Source of the DNA: Flavobacterium sp. SLB02
Lineage (GTDB): Bacteria; Bacteroidota; Bacteroidia; Flavobacteriales; Flavobacteriaceae
Direction: 5' to 3'
Assembly (NCBI RefSeq): GCF_009664855.1
Contig: NZ_CP045928.1
Coordinates: 4,992,331-5,056,330 of the forward strand
Length of the DNA stretch: 64,000 bases
In this document: positions 1-8,937 of the stretch, in pieces
How the letters are laid out: the number at the start of each line of letters is the position of its first letter
How positions within the stretch are numbered: the stretch's first letter is position 1
The notes under the pieces: generated by a model
Told to the model about the DNA's origin: nothing
Databases searched by the model: none
What the model saw: only the letters and a program-made list of their open reading frames with translations
Made by a program: the position numbers and the translations under genes

Positions 1-2583
1 ACAGATTGTAGTCTTGTTTCTGACAAACTACAAAAAGAATTCAATGTACTAAAGTTAATCGATGCCTACCGTACTCGTGGCCACTTGTTTACAAAAACAA
101 ATCCGGTTCGTGATCGCAGAACATCTTCTCCAACATTAGATATTGAAAATTTCGGATTAACAACTGCTGATCTTTCTACAGTTTTTGATGCTGCTCAAAC
201 TATTGGAGTGGGACCTTCTACTTTGCAAGACATTATAACACGTCTTAAATCTATTTACTGCCAGCATATTGGTATTGAATATATGTATATCAGAAATCCA
301 GGCGTTGTAAAATGGATTCAGGATAAACTGGCTGTAAATGTTAATCAGCCTAATTTCTCTTCTGAAGAAAAGAAAACTATCTTAAATAAATTAAACCAGG
401 CAGTTTCTTTCGAGAACTTCCTTCACACTAAATACGTAGGTCAAAAACGATTTTCATTAGAAGGTGGAGAATCTATTATTCCCGCTTTAGATGCTTTGAT
501 CGAACAGGCTGCTGAAAAAGGTGTTGAACAATTCGTAATGGGAATGGCTCACCGTGGTCGTTTGAACGTTTTGGCTAACATCTTCGGAAAATCTACTCAG
601 GATATCTTTGGTGAGTTTGACGGTAAAGATTACGATCAGGAATATTTTGATGGTGACGTAAAATACCACTTAGGTCTTACTGCCGACAAAAAAACAAGAA
701 CAGGAAAAAGTATCAATATCAATTTAGCACCAAACCCATCTCACTTAGAAACGGTTGGAGCTGTAATTGAAGGAATAACAAGAGCAAAACAAGATAAATA
801 CTATCCAAATGATTTCTCTAAAGTATTACCAATCGCCGTTCACGGAGATGCTGCAATCGCAGGTCAGGGTATCTTGTACGAAATCATTCAAATGGCTCAG
901 CTTGACGGTTACAAAACCGGAGGAACAATCCATATTGTAATCAACAATCAGGTTGGTTTTACTACTAACTACTTAGACGCTCGTTCTTCTACTTACTGTA
1001 CAGATGTTGCCAAAGTAACGCTTTCGCCAGTATTACACGTAAATGCTGACGATGCTGAAGCTGTTGTACATGCAGTATCTTTTGCATTAGATTACAGAAT
1101 GCAATTTGGACGTGACGTATTTATTGACTTATTAGGGTACAGAAAATACGGTCATAACGAAGGTGACGAACCTCGTTTTACTCAACCTGTTTTATATAAA
1201 ATCATCGCAAAACATAAAAATCCAAGAGATATTTATGCAGAGAAATTATTGTCTGATGGCGTAATTGATGCCTCTTATGTAAATGCTTTAGAAAAAGAAT
1301 ACAAATCTACCATGGAGGAGAACTTAGAAGCTTCCCGTAAAAAAGATTTGACTATTATAACTCCATTCATGAAAAACGAATGGGACGGATTTGTTCAGGT
1401 AACAGATACTCAAATGCTTGAAAAAGTAGATACTACTTTTGACAAAAAAGGATTGGATTCTATTATCAATACAATATCTACTTTACCTGAAGACAAAAAG
1501 TTTATTAATAAAATAACTAAAATTGTTACGGACAGAAAAGCCGGATACGACAATAATACAATTGACTGGGGAACTGCAGAAGCACTGGCTTACGGTTCAC
1601 TTTTGACTGAAGGATTTGATATTCGTATTTCTGGTCAGGACGTAGAGCGTGGTACATTCTCTCACCGTCATGCTGTAGTTAAAGTTGAAGATTCTGAAGA
1701 AGAAGTAATTCTATTGGATAGTATCGAAAACAAAAAAGGAAAATTTGGCGTATTCAATTCTCTTTTATCTGAATATGGTGTTCTTGGTTTTGATTATGGA
1801 TATGCATTAGCGAATCCAAAAGCCTTGACTATTTGGGAAGCACAATTTGGTGATTTCTCTAATGGAGCACAAATCATGATTGACCAGTACATTTCATGTG
1901 GTGAAGACAAATGGAACAACCAAAATGGTATTGTTTTATTATTGCCACACGGATACGAAGGACAAGGTGCAGAACACTCTTCTGCAAGAATGGAGCGTTA
2001 TTTACAACTTTGCGCAAGACAAAATATGTATGTTGCAGATTGTACAACTCCTGCCAACTTCTTCCACTTGTTGAGAAGACAAATGAAAACAAATTTCCGT
2101 AAACCGTTGATCGTTTTCTCTCCAAAAAGCTTATTGCGTGATCCAAGATGCGTTTCTACAGCAGATGAATTAGCTACAGGAAGTTTCCAGGAAACAATTG
2201 ATGACAATACAGTAGATAAAAAAGCAGTAAAAACATTGGTTTTTGTTACTGGTAAATTCTACTATGACATCGTTGCTGAAAGAGAAAACAACGGAAGAAA
2301 TGACGTTGCAGTTGTTCGTATCGAGCAATTATTCCCTTTCCCGGCTGCACAACTTAAAGAAATCATCGCACAATATCCAAATGCAGATGATTATGTTTGG
2401 GCTCAGGAAGAACCTAAAAACATGGGAGCTTACAGCTTTATGTTAATGAACTTTGATCTTGTAAAATGGAGATTAGCTTCGTTAAAAGCTTATGCTGCAC
2501 CAGCATCAGGAAGTTATACACGTGCAAAACGTCGTCATGCAGATGCAATTAGAATGGTATTCGATAAAGATTTATTCAGATAA
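1..2583 (+). CDS. sucA: 2-oxoglutarate dehydrogenase E1 component (5' partial)
   Basis: Thiamine-diphosphate-dependent E1 subunit of the 2-oxoglutarate dehydrogenase complex, which decarboxylates 2-oxoglutarate in the TCA cycle and passes the succinyl group to SucB. The frame is open from the first base of the window and already reads the family's N-terminal segment (DAYRTRGHLF at about codon 21), so roughly 55-60 residues are missing upstream and no start lies in the window. Visible family motifs are MGMAHRGRLNVLAN, HGDAAIAGQG and NNQVGFTT of the ThDP core, and the LLPHGYEGQGAEHSSAR segment of the transketolase-like pyrimidine domain. It ends in a TAA 82 bases before sucB, the usual sucAB order. 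Identification is secure; only the N-terminus is unknown. Confidence 0.97.
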   Translation, partial: TDCSLVSDKLQKEFNVLKLIDAYRTRGHLFTKTNPVRDRRTSSPTLDIENFGLTTADLSTVFDAAQTIGVGPSTLQDIITRLKSIYCQHIGIEYMYIRNPGVVKWIQDKLAVNVNQPNFSSEEKKTILNKLNQAVSFENFLHTKYVGQKRFSLEGGESIIPALDALIEQAAEKGVEQFVMGMAHRGRLNVLANIFGKSTQDIFGEFDGKDYDQEYFDGDVKYHLGLTADKKTRTGKSININLAPNPSHLETVGAVIEGITRAKQDKYYPNDFSKVLPIAVHGDAAIAGQGILYEIIQMAQLDGYKTGGTIHIVINNQVGFTTNYLDARSSTYCTDVAKVTLSPVLHVNADDAEAVVHAVSFALDYRMQFGRDVFIDLLGYRKYGHNEGDEPRFTQPVLYKIIAKHKNPRDIYAEKLLSDGVIDASYVNALEKEYKSTMEENLEASRKKDLTIITPFMKNEWDGFVQVTDTQMLEKVDTTFDKKGLDSIINTISTLPEDKKFINKITKIVTDRKAGYDNNTIDWGTAEALAYGSLLTEGFDIRISGQDVERGTFSHRHAVVKVEDSEEEVILLDSIENKKGKFGVFNSLLSEYGVLGFDYGYALANPKALTIWEAQFGDFSNGAQIMIDQYISCGEDKWNNQNGIVLLLPHGYEGQGAEHSSARMERYLQLCARQNMYVADCTTPANFFHLLRRQMKTNFRKPLIVFSPKSLLRDPRCVSTADELATGSFQETIDDNTVDKKAVKTLVFVTGKFYYDIVAERENNGRNDVAVVRIEQLFPFPAAQLKEIIAQYPNADDYVWAQEEPKNMGAYSFMLMNFDLVKWRLASLKAYAAPASGSYTRAKRRHADAIRMVFDKDLFR

Positions 2584-2665
2584 AAAATTAGTTTAACGTT
2601 TAAGGCTTAGAGTTCGACCAAACACTTTAAGCTTTAAACAATACAAACCTTAAACAAAAACAAAG

Positions 2666-3910
2666 ATGATTTTAGAAATGAAAGTCCCATCACCAGGGGA
2701 ATCAATAAAAGAAGTTGAAATTGCAACTTGGTTAGTAAAAGACGGAGATTATGTAGAAAAAGATCAAGCTATTGCTGAAGTTGATTCAGACAAAGCAACT
2801 CTTGAATTACCTGCTGAAATGAGCGGAATTATTACGCTAAAAGCTGAAGAAGGTGATGCAGTTGCTGTAGGAGCTGTAGTTTGTTTAATTGATACAGATG
2901 GTGTAAAACCTGCAGGTGATGCTCCGGCTGCACCAGCGGCTGAGGCTCCTAAAGCTGAAGCTCCAAAGGCAGAAGTAAAAGCTGAGGCTCCAAAAGCAGC
3001 ACCAGCACAAGCTCCGGCAGCTACAAGTTATGCAGCAGGAACTCCTTCTCCGGCAGCAAGAAAAATATTAGACGAAAAAAACATAGCACCGGCAACTATT
3101 TCAGGAACTGGTAAGGACGGAAGAATCACTAAAGAAGATGCTGTAAACGCAGTACCTTCTATGGGAACTCCAACTGGAGGAAACCGTGGATCTGAGCGTA
3201 CAAAATTATCAATGTTGCGTCGTAAAGTAGCTGAAAGATTAGTAGCTGCTAAAAACGAAACAGCAATGTTAACTACTTTTAATGAAGTTAACATGACGCC
3301 AATCAACTTGATTCGTAACGAATACAAAGATGCTTTCAAAGCAAAACATGGCGGTCTTGGATTAGGATACATGTCTTTCTTTACAAAAGCAGTTACAAGA
3401 GCATTAGAATTATATCCTGATGTTAACTCAATGATGGATGGTGACTATAAAATCGCTTACGATTTTGCTGATATCTCTATCGCAGTTTCAGGACCAAAAG
3501 GTTTAATGGTCCCTGTAGTTCGTAATGCTGAAAACTTAACTTTCCGTGGTGTTGAAGCTGAAATCAAAAGATTAGCATTGAGAGCCCGTGATGGTCAAAT
3601 TACTGTTGACGATATGACTGGTGGAACTTTTACCATTACTAATGGAGGAGTTTTTGGAAGTATGTTAAGTACTCCTATCATCAACCCTCCTCAATCAGGA
3701 ATTTTAGGAATGCACAATATTATTGAGCGTCCGATTGCTGTAAACGGTAAAGTTGAAATTCACCCAATGATGTACGTTGCACTTTCTTATGACCACAGAA
3801 TTATCGACGGACGTGAGTCAGTTGGTTTCTTGGTTGCTGTAAAAGAAGCTTTAGAAAATCCAGTAGAATTATTGATGAATGGCGATGCTAAACGTGCTTT
3901 AGAATTGTAA
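2666..3910 (+). CDS. sucB: 2-oxoglutarate dehydrogenase E2, dihydrolipoyl succinyltransferase
   Basis: E2 core of the 2-oxoglutarate dehydrogenase complex, moving the succinyl group from lipoyl-lysine to CoA. The 414-residue protein has one lipoyl domain (about 1-77) with the lipoylated lysine in DSDKA (K43). An Ala/Pro/Lys-rich flexible linker (about 84-120) and a peripheral E3/E1-binding domain (about 124-160, SPAARKILDE) follow. The catalytic domain ends with the acyltransferase motif SYDHRIIDGRE (His and Asp). It follows sucA by 82 bases with no terminator between, so the two are probably co-transcribed. A strong terminator follows at 3935. Confidence 0.97.
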   Translation: MILEMKVPSPGESIKEVEIATWLVKDGDYVEKDQAIAEVDSDKATLELPAEMSGIITLKAEEGDAVAVGAVVCLIDTDGVKPAGDAPAAPAAEAPKAEAPKAEVKAEAPKAAPAQAPAATSYAAGTPSPAARKILDEKNIAPATISGTGKDGRITKEDAVNAVPSMGTPTGGNRGSERTKLSMLRRKVAERLVAAKNETAMLTTFNEVNMTPINLIRNEYKDAFKAKHGGLGLGYMSFFTKAVTRALELYPDVNSMMDGDYKIAYDFADISIAVSGPKGLMVPVVRNAENLTFRGVEAEIKRLALRARDGQITVDDMTGGTFTITNGGVFGSMLSTPIINPPQSGILGMHNIIERPIAVNGKVEIHPMMYVALSYDHRIIDGRESVGFLVAVKEALENPVELLMNGDAKRALEL

Positions 3911-3934
3911 TTGTAAGTAATTTTCACAATAACC

Positions 3935-3968
3935 AAAAACCTGTTCACTGGCGTGAACAGGTTTTTTT
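3935..3968 (+). terminator. Intrinsic terminator after sucAB
   Basis: A 14-bp perfect stem (AAAAACCTGTTCAC against its complement) with a TGGC loop runs into a T tract. It lies 25 bases after the sucB stop. Confidence 0.9.
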
Positions 3969-4044
3969 ATGCAAAACTTGCTTAAGATTTGCTTAAGATG
4001 TTAATTTTTTAAATAAACGTAAATTTTAACCTTTAAAAAATATT

Positions 4045-4061
4045 TTATTTAGAATAAATAA
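4045..4061. promoter_or_regulatory. Dyad operator candidate upstream of the TonB receptor
   Basis: Perfect 7-3-7 palindrome TTATTTA-GAA-TAAATAA just upstream of the -33 element of the receptor promoter. Position and AT-rich dyad form suit an iron-responsive repressor such as Fur, but the regulator is inference. A longer inverted repeat shares its left part (see findings). Confidence 0.4.
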
Positions 4062-4068
4062 GAATAGC

Positions 4069-4099
4069 TTGTACAGTTGCTAATCAACAACTAAATTTG
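4069..4099 (+). promoter_or_regulatory. Promoter of the TonB-dependent receptor
   Basis: Bacteroidota-type promoter with -33 TTG at 4069-4071, a 20-bp spacer and -7 TAAATTTG at 4092-4099. It leaves a leader of about 20 bases before the ATG at 4126. Confidence 0.7.
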
Positions 4100-4125
4100 C
4101 GCTATTAAAATCAATTCTAAATAAA

Positions 4126-6603
4126 ATGAAATATAAATTTACAATTTCTTTTTTGAGCTTTTGTTTTTTTCTATTAGCAGCTACAAGTATCTCTGCACAG
4201 GAAAAAGCATCTATTAAGGGCCAAATTAGTTTAAATAGTGACGAATCTCCTGAGAACATCTCTGTTGTATTAAAAGGTACAAAATCAGGAACAACTACAG
4301 ATGATGCCGGTAATTATATTTTAAAAAACATTAAGCCTGGAACTTATACTTTAAAAGTCTCTTCAATAGGCTACATTACGCAGGAAAAAACAATTGTAGT
4401 AAAAGAAGGTGATAACCTGACTCAAAATTTTTCTATTTCTACAAACTCAGAAGACTTAACAGAAGTAGTGGTTAATAGTGGCAAGAAAAATCATTTCGCC
4501 CGTAAAGACAATCGACAAATTTCCAGATTACCTCTTAAAAACCTTGAAAATCCACAAGTATATACTACCATTACAGGAGAATTATTAAAAGAGCAAGTGG
4601 TTACCAATTTTGATGATGCGTTAAAAAATGCATCTGGTATAACTCCACTTTGGGCAGCAACAGGACGTGCCGGAGACGGAGCGGCTTATTACTCTTTAAG
4701 AGGATTCCCAGTACAGCCAACAATGGTGAATGGTTTGCCAGGTTTAACAAACGGAAGTTTAGATCCGGCAAATATTGATAGAATTGAAATTATCAGAGGT
4801 CCATCAGGAACTTTGTTTGGAAGTAGTTTAATCTCTTACGGAGGTTTGATTAATACCACTACAAAAAGACCTTATAAAACATTTGGAGGAGAAGTAAATT
4901 ACACTACAGGAAGCTATGGTTTACACCGCGCAGTTGTAGATTTAAATACACCTCTTAATGATACAAAAACTTTAAATTTCAGAGTAAATTCAGCATACAA
5001 TAAACAAGAAAGTTTTCAGGACGCCGGTTTCAAAGAATCTTTTTTTATAGCACCTTCATTATCTTATGATGTAAATGATAAATTATCATTTTTAATGAAT
5101 ACTGAATTTATGAGCAGCGAGGCTACAAACCCAACGATGCTATTTTTAGACAGAGGAACACCATTACGAGTGCATAATATTAAGGAGTTAAATTACGATA
5201 ACAAACGTTCTTACACAAGTAACGAACTAACAATGAAAACTCCTTCATACAACATTCAGGCTCAGATGAACTATAAATTTTCTGACCAATGGAGTTCTCA
5301 AACTGTGTTCTCTACCAGTTCAGCAAAATCGCAAGGAAACTATACTTACTTATACGAAGGCACAAGCAATCCTCTTTTCAAATCACTAAAAGACGGAATT
5401 GTATTAGGCAGACAATTTACAGATCAGGACAATCAAAATATAACAACAGATATTCAGCAAAACTTTAATGGTGATTTCAAAATTGGAAATTTCAGAAACA
5501 GAATTGTTATAGGTTTTGATTATTTCAAAAGAACCGCCTCTGATCGTAGTTCCGGATACGTTTCAAATGGTCTTATATATATTGGCAATGACTTACAAAC
5601 TTTTAACAACATCATTGGGAAACAAACAAATGGAGATTCCGGAGATTTAACAAAAGCAGGTTCAGATGCTCTTATTGCAAATAGTCCAAGAAACAACAAT
5701 AATACAAAACAAGAAGTTTACAGCGCTTACGTTTCTGACGTAATCAACTTTACACCTGCATTCTCTGCGATGTTAAGCTTACGTGCTGACCGTTTTATGA
5801 ACGCCAAAAACGACGGATACAATCAAACTGCTTTTTCTCCAAAATTCGGACTAGTGTATCAGCCAATTTTAGACAAAGTTTCCATTTTTGCTAATTACAT
5901 GAATGGATTCGTAAACGTTGCTCCGGGACAAAATCGTGTTTCGAATGTAACTACACCAGTTATATTTAATCCAGAACGCGCAAATCAGTTTGAAGTTGGA
6001 ACTAAATTAAACCTGTTCAAAGACAAACTATATGCTACTTTTAGCTATTACGATATTCAGGTTTCTGATCAGGTCTATGTAGTAGAAACTCCTTATATCG
6101 ATCCTGCAGATCCAACAGCTGAACTACCAAACGATCAGGCTTCTTATCAAGATGGTGCTCAAAGAAATAAAGGTTTTGAAGCAGAATTTATTGCAAATCC
6201 AATTAATGGTTTAAATATTATTTTAGGATATAGCTATAATGATGCCGTTTTAACAAAAGGAGATCCTGATTTTGTGGGTCACAGATCTGAAAATGCAGGA
6301 CCAAGAAACCTGGCAAACCTTTGGGCTAGTTATAAATTTACAAACGGTTTACTTAGAGGTTTTGGTTTAGGTTTTGGCGGAAATTATGTTGGCGACAATA
6401 TGATCATGAACAGAAATGTCGCAGGAACATTTACAATACCCGCCTACACAGCTTTAAATTCATCTCTATTTTACAATGTTGAAAAATTCACAATCACACT
6501 TAAATTAAACAACATTACAAACGAAGAAATCTATGATGGATGGTCAACGATACATCCAAAAGATGCCAGAGCTTTGATTGCAAGTTTCTCTTACCGATTC
6601 TAA
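4126..6603 (+). CDS. TonB-dependent siderophore receptor
   Basis: Outer-membrane active transporter of 825 residues, probably for ferric siderophores. In order it has a signal peptide (1-24, cleavage near ISAQ/E), a carboxypeptidase-regulatory-like beta domain typical of Bacteroidota receptors (about 30-110), a plug domain (about 135-245, with SLRGF and RIEIIRGPSGTLFG) and a 22-strand barrel ending in the outer-membrane signature SFSYRF. The plug resembles siderophore receptors (FhuE/FpvA type) more than SusC, and no SusD partner follows. The four downstream genes support a siderophore role. The exact ligand cannot be told from sequence. Confidence 0.93.
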   Translation: MKYKFTISFLSFCFFLLAATSISAQEKASIKGQISLNSDESPENISVVLKGTKSGTTTDDAGNYILKNIKPGTYTLKVSSIGYITQEKTIVVKEGDNLTQNFSISTNSEDLTEVVVNSGKKNHFARKDNRQISRLPLKNLENPQVYTTITGELLKEQVVTNFDDALKNASGITPLWAATGRAGDGAAYYSLRGFPVQPTMVNGLPGLTNGSLDPANIDRIEIIRGPSGTLFGSSLISYGGLINTTTKRPYKTFGGEVNYTTGSYGLHRAVVDLNTPLNDTKTLNFRVNSAYNKQESFQDAGFKESFFIAPSLSYDVNDKLSFLMNTEFMSSEATNPTMLFLDRGTPLRVHNIKELNYDNKRSYTSNELTMKTPSYNIQAQMNYKFSDQWSSQTVFSTSSAKSQGNYTYLYEGTSNPLFKSLKDGIVLGRQFTDQDNQNITTDIQQNFNGDFKIGNFRNRIVIGFDYFKRTASDRSSGYVSNGLIYIGNDLQTFNNIIGKQTNGDSGDLTKAGSDALIANSPRNNNNTKQEVYSAYVSDVINFTPAFSAMLSLRADRFMNAKNDGYNQTAFSPKFGLVYQPILDKVSIFANYMNGFVNVAPGQNRVSNVTTPVIFNPERANQFEVGTKLNLFKDKLYATFSYYDIQVSDQVYVVETPYIDPADPTAELPNDQASYQDGAQRNKGFEAEFIANPINGLNIILGYSYNDAVLTKGDPDFVGHRSENAGPRNLANLWASYKFTNGLLRGFGLGFGGNYVGDNMIMNRNVAGTFTIPAYTALNSSLFYNVEKFTITLKLNNITNEEIYDGWSTIHPKDARALIASFSYRF

Positions 6604-6615
6604 AAAATAAATAAC

Positions 6616-6651
6616 AAAAACACCTTTCTATAAGATAGAAAGGTGTTTTTT
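6616..6651 (+). terminator. Terminator or attenuator after the receptor
   Basis: A stem of about 15 bp (AAAAACACCTTTCTAT against its complement) with a T run sits 13 bases after the receptor stop. The next gene starts only about 16 bases later, so it may act as a partial terminator that lowers expression of the membrane genes relative to the receptor. Confidence 0.75.
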
Positions 6652-6666
6652 AAATTCTATGAAATT

Positions 6667-6999
6667 ATGATAACAATAGCAAGTCTCATCGTTTTTTTAG
6701 CTTTTTACACTCTTTACTATACTTCGAAAAGAGCTACTTTATCTTATGATTTAGGTTTTGAGAAATGGATGAAAAGTAATCCTAAGCCAACCAAATATAT
6801 GGGTTTAGGACTTCTTTTATTAGCGTACTGTCTTTGGTTGTTTACACAATCACTTTGCTGTGGAACTTTAATGTTTTTTATTCAGCTAATGACAATTGGA
6901 AGTTTGATTATCATTTTGGCTCCCTTAAAAAAAATTAGCCGATTCGCTATTATTGCTCTCTTTGTAATTGTTGCTTTACTAGAATTTTATTACAACTAA
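6667..6999 (+). CDS. Small membrane protein, DUF3325-like
   Basis: A 110-residue integral membrane protein with three to four hydrophobic segments (about 2-20, 46-62, 68-88, 92-108). An upstream GTG in frame lies inside the terminator stem, so the ATG at 6667 is the better start. Size, topology and position between a TonB siderophore receptor and PepSY-TM proteins match the DUF3325 proteins found in proteobacterial siderophore loci. Family assignment is by memory of that context and a weak pattern. Role unknown; probably part of an inner-membrane complex with the PepSY proteins. Confidence 0.65.
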   Translation: MITIASLIVFLAFYTLYYTSKRATLSYDLGFEKWMKSNPKPTKYMGLGLLLLAYCLWLFTQSLCCGTLMFFIQLMTIGSLIIILAPLKKISRFAIIALFVIVALLEFYYN

Positions 7000-7017
7000 C
7001 TTATTTCTAACCAAAAT

Positions 7018-7320
7018 ATGCCAGCAAACCCAAAATATCTAACCCAATCTAAATGGCAACGATTTGCCAAAATTACAGCGGCTATAATTGGCGGCTATTT
7101 TGTTTCAGTCAGTTTTCATTTGGCTTTAGCATCCTGGTTCAACCGTGCTAATATTCTTATGACAATGGCTTTTAGCGGATTCATTCTTTGGGTAGCGCTT
7201 ATGATAATTGCTTTCCTAGCAAAAAGCGGATTGAAAATTTGGGGTATTTACATACTCCTTACTCTGGTTTTTTCTCTCCTTATTTATCTTGGTCAAACTT
7301 ACAATCCGATAGCAAAATAA
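7018..7320 (+). CDS. Small membrane protein, DUF3649-like
   Basis: A 100-residue protein with three transmembrane segments (about 17-36, 45-66, 71-90). The N-terminal pattern FAKITAAIIGGY and the middle FSGFILWVALMIIAFLAKS resemble DUF3649 proteins of iron-uptake loci. It begins 18 bases after the preceding gene and ends 3 bases before the next, so the three are one transcription unit. Biochemical function is not established. Confidence 0.7.
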   Translation: MPANPKYLTQSKWQRFAKITAAIIGGYFVSVSFHLALASWFNRANILMTMAFSGFILWVALMIIAFLAKSGLKIWGIYILLTLVFSLLIYLGQTYNPIAK

Positions 7321-7323
7321 CTT

Positions 7324-8874
7324 ATGAATAACCGTAATTATAATATCTATTTTCATACCCATACTGTTAGCGGAATTGTTATCAGTGTAGTACTCTTTGT
7401 GATTTTTTTCGCAGGGTCTTTTTCTTTTTTCAGAGATGACATCAACAATTGGGAAAGAAACGAATCTACTGCTATTACCAAAGAAATTCAATTAGGCTAC
7501 AACACAGCCTTAAAAAAATTAGACAAGGAATACGTTCTGCACGGAAGAAACGTAACAATTTCTAAAAACAGTAACGAAAGAAGGGTTGCCGTTTATATGG
7601 AAGGCACCAAAGATACTTTGGCTCCAGCCAAACAAAAAGAAGGTTCGTTTTTCTATCTTGACACTAAAACCTTTAAGACTTATACTTACGAACAATCGTA
7701 TTCATTAGGCGAATTTTTGTATCGATTACATTTCTTAGCCCAAATTCCGTATCCGGTGGGTTATTATCTTTCCGGCTTTATTGCTTTATTTTTCTTGTTT
7801 GCAATCTTAACAGGTGTTTTATTGCATTGGAAAAAAATCGTTTCTAACTTCTATATTTTCCGTCCAAAAGAAAAATTAAAAACATTATGGACAGATGCCC
7901 ATACTGCTTTAGGAATGATTGGCCTGCCTTTTCAGTTTGTTTATGCCGTAACAGGAGCCTTTTTTATGATCAAACTTTTGATTGTTGCGCCTGCTGTAAT
8001 GACATTATATAAAGGAGATCAGGATAAATTATATAAAGAACTAGAATACAGCGACCCGGAATATAAATTTGATAATAAAAAATTAGCCACACCATTTAAT
8101 ATCGATCAGTTAGTTGCAAAAGCAAAAAGCAACTGGAAGGATTTCGAAATTACCCGTGTTTTTATTCAGAATTATGGTGATGCGAATATGCATGTCGTTG
8201 TAGAAGGCGAAATGCCAAGTCACAAAAAATTTACAGGAATAGGAAAAGTGATTTACAGAATTGCTGACGGGAAAGAAATCGCAAAGAAAAACCCTGTTAC
8301 GCAAAACAACTATCTCGATGTTGTAAAAAATGTTTTGTATAAAATACATTTTGGCGATTACGGAGGTTATCCTTTAAGAATCGTAAGTTTCGTTTTAGGA
8401 ATTATTACGTGTTTTGTCATCATTTCAGGCGTAATGATTTGGTTAGTTGCCAGACAAAAAAATAATTTACCTGAAAAGAAAAGACGATTCAACGCTGCAG
8501 TTGTTCGTATTTATCTGGCCATATGTTTAAGCATGTACCCTATTACTGCACTTGCGTTTATTGCTACAAAAATATTTTATCCCTTAAGTCAGAATAATCT
8601 TTTTGCGGTTTATTTTGGTGGATGGCTGGCTCTTACCATCTTTTTTATCCTAAAAAAGAATGATGCTTTTACCAATAAATTCTGTTTAATTTCAGGAAGT
8701 TTTTTAGGATTTCTAATTCCAATTACAAACGGAATCGTATCTGGAAACTGGTTTTGGCATTCGTTTATGCACAATCACATTCAGGTTTTCTTTATTGATG
8801 TTTTCTGGATTGTTCTGGCTTCGCTAACACTTTATGTAGCCTATCATTTAAAACCGAAAAAAGCAGTTTCTTAA
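7324..8874 (+). CDS. PepSY-associated TM helix protein (large), putative iron reductase
   Basis: Inner-membrane protein of 516 residues in the PepSY-TM family. It opens with a helix (about 13-33), then a periplasmic part, a helix pair near 140-170, the motif DAHTALGMIGLPFQFVYAVTG (about 192-212), a PepSY-like periplasmic domain (about 255-340) and four C-terminal helices. Members of this family near siderophore receptors (for example FpvG in the pyoverdine system) are linked to ferric-siderophore reduction. That role here is inferred from neighbours. It is nearly contiguous with the two small membrane genes upstream. Confidence 0.85.
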   Translation: MNNRNYNIYFHTHTVSGIVISVVLFVIFFAGSFSFFRDDINNWERNESTAITKEIQLGYNTALKKLDKEYVLHGRNVTISKNSNERRVAVYMEGTKDTLAPAKQKEGSFFYLDTKTFKTYTYEQSYSLGEFLYRLHFLAQIPYPVGYYLSGFIALFFLFAILTGVLLHWKKIVSNFYIFRPKEKLKTLWTDAHTALGMIGLPFQFVYAVTGAFFMIKLLIVAPAVMTLYKGDQDKLYKELEYSDPEYKFDNKKLATPFNIDQLVAKAKSNWKDFEITRVFIQNYGDANMHVVVEGEMPSHKKFTGIGKVIYRIADGKEIAKKNPVTQNNYLDVVKNVLYKIHFGDYGGYPLRIVSFVLGIITCFVIISGVMIWLVARQKNNLPEKKRRFNAAVVRIYLAICLSMYPITALAFIATKIFYPLSQNNLFAVYFGGWLALTIFFILKKNDAFTNKFCLISGSFLGFLIPITNGIVSGNWFWHSFMHNHIQVFFIDVFWIVLASLTLYVAYHLKPKKAVS

Positions 8875-8890
8875 AAATTAGCTTAAATTA

Positions 8891-8922
8891 TTTGCCCTCT
8901 ATTGATTTAGCGTATACTTTTA
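8891..8922 (+). promoter_or_regulatory. Possible promoter of the second PepSY gene
   Basis: -33 TTTG at 8891-8894, 20-bp spacer and a near-consensus -7 TACTTTTA at 8915-8922 (last base differs from TAnnTTTG). It lies 16 bases before the ATG at 8938. Confidence 0.45.
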
Positions 8923-8937
8923 CGCTTTATTCAAAAA

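Noticed and set aside
1874..2446. Several 60-90 codon frames inside sucA
   Set aside because: Overlap a highly conserved gene in other frames, with no start context or family features.
6643..6666. Extended start (GTG at 6643) for the small membrane protein
   Set aside because: The added codons lie in the 3' arm and T tract of the terminator hairpin; the ATG at 6667 fits better.
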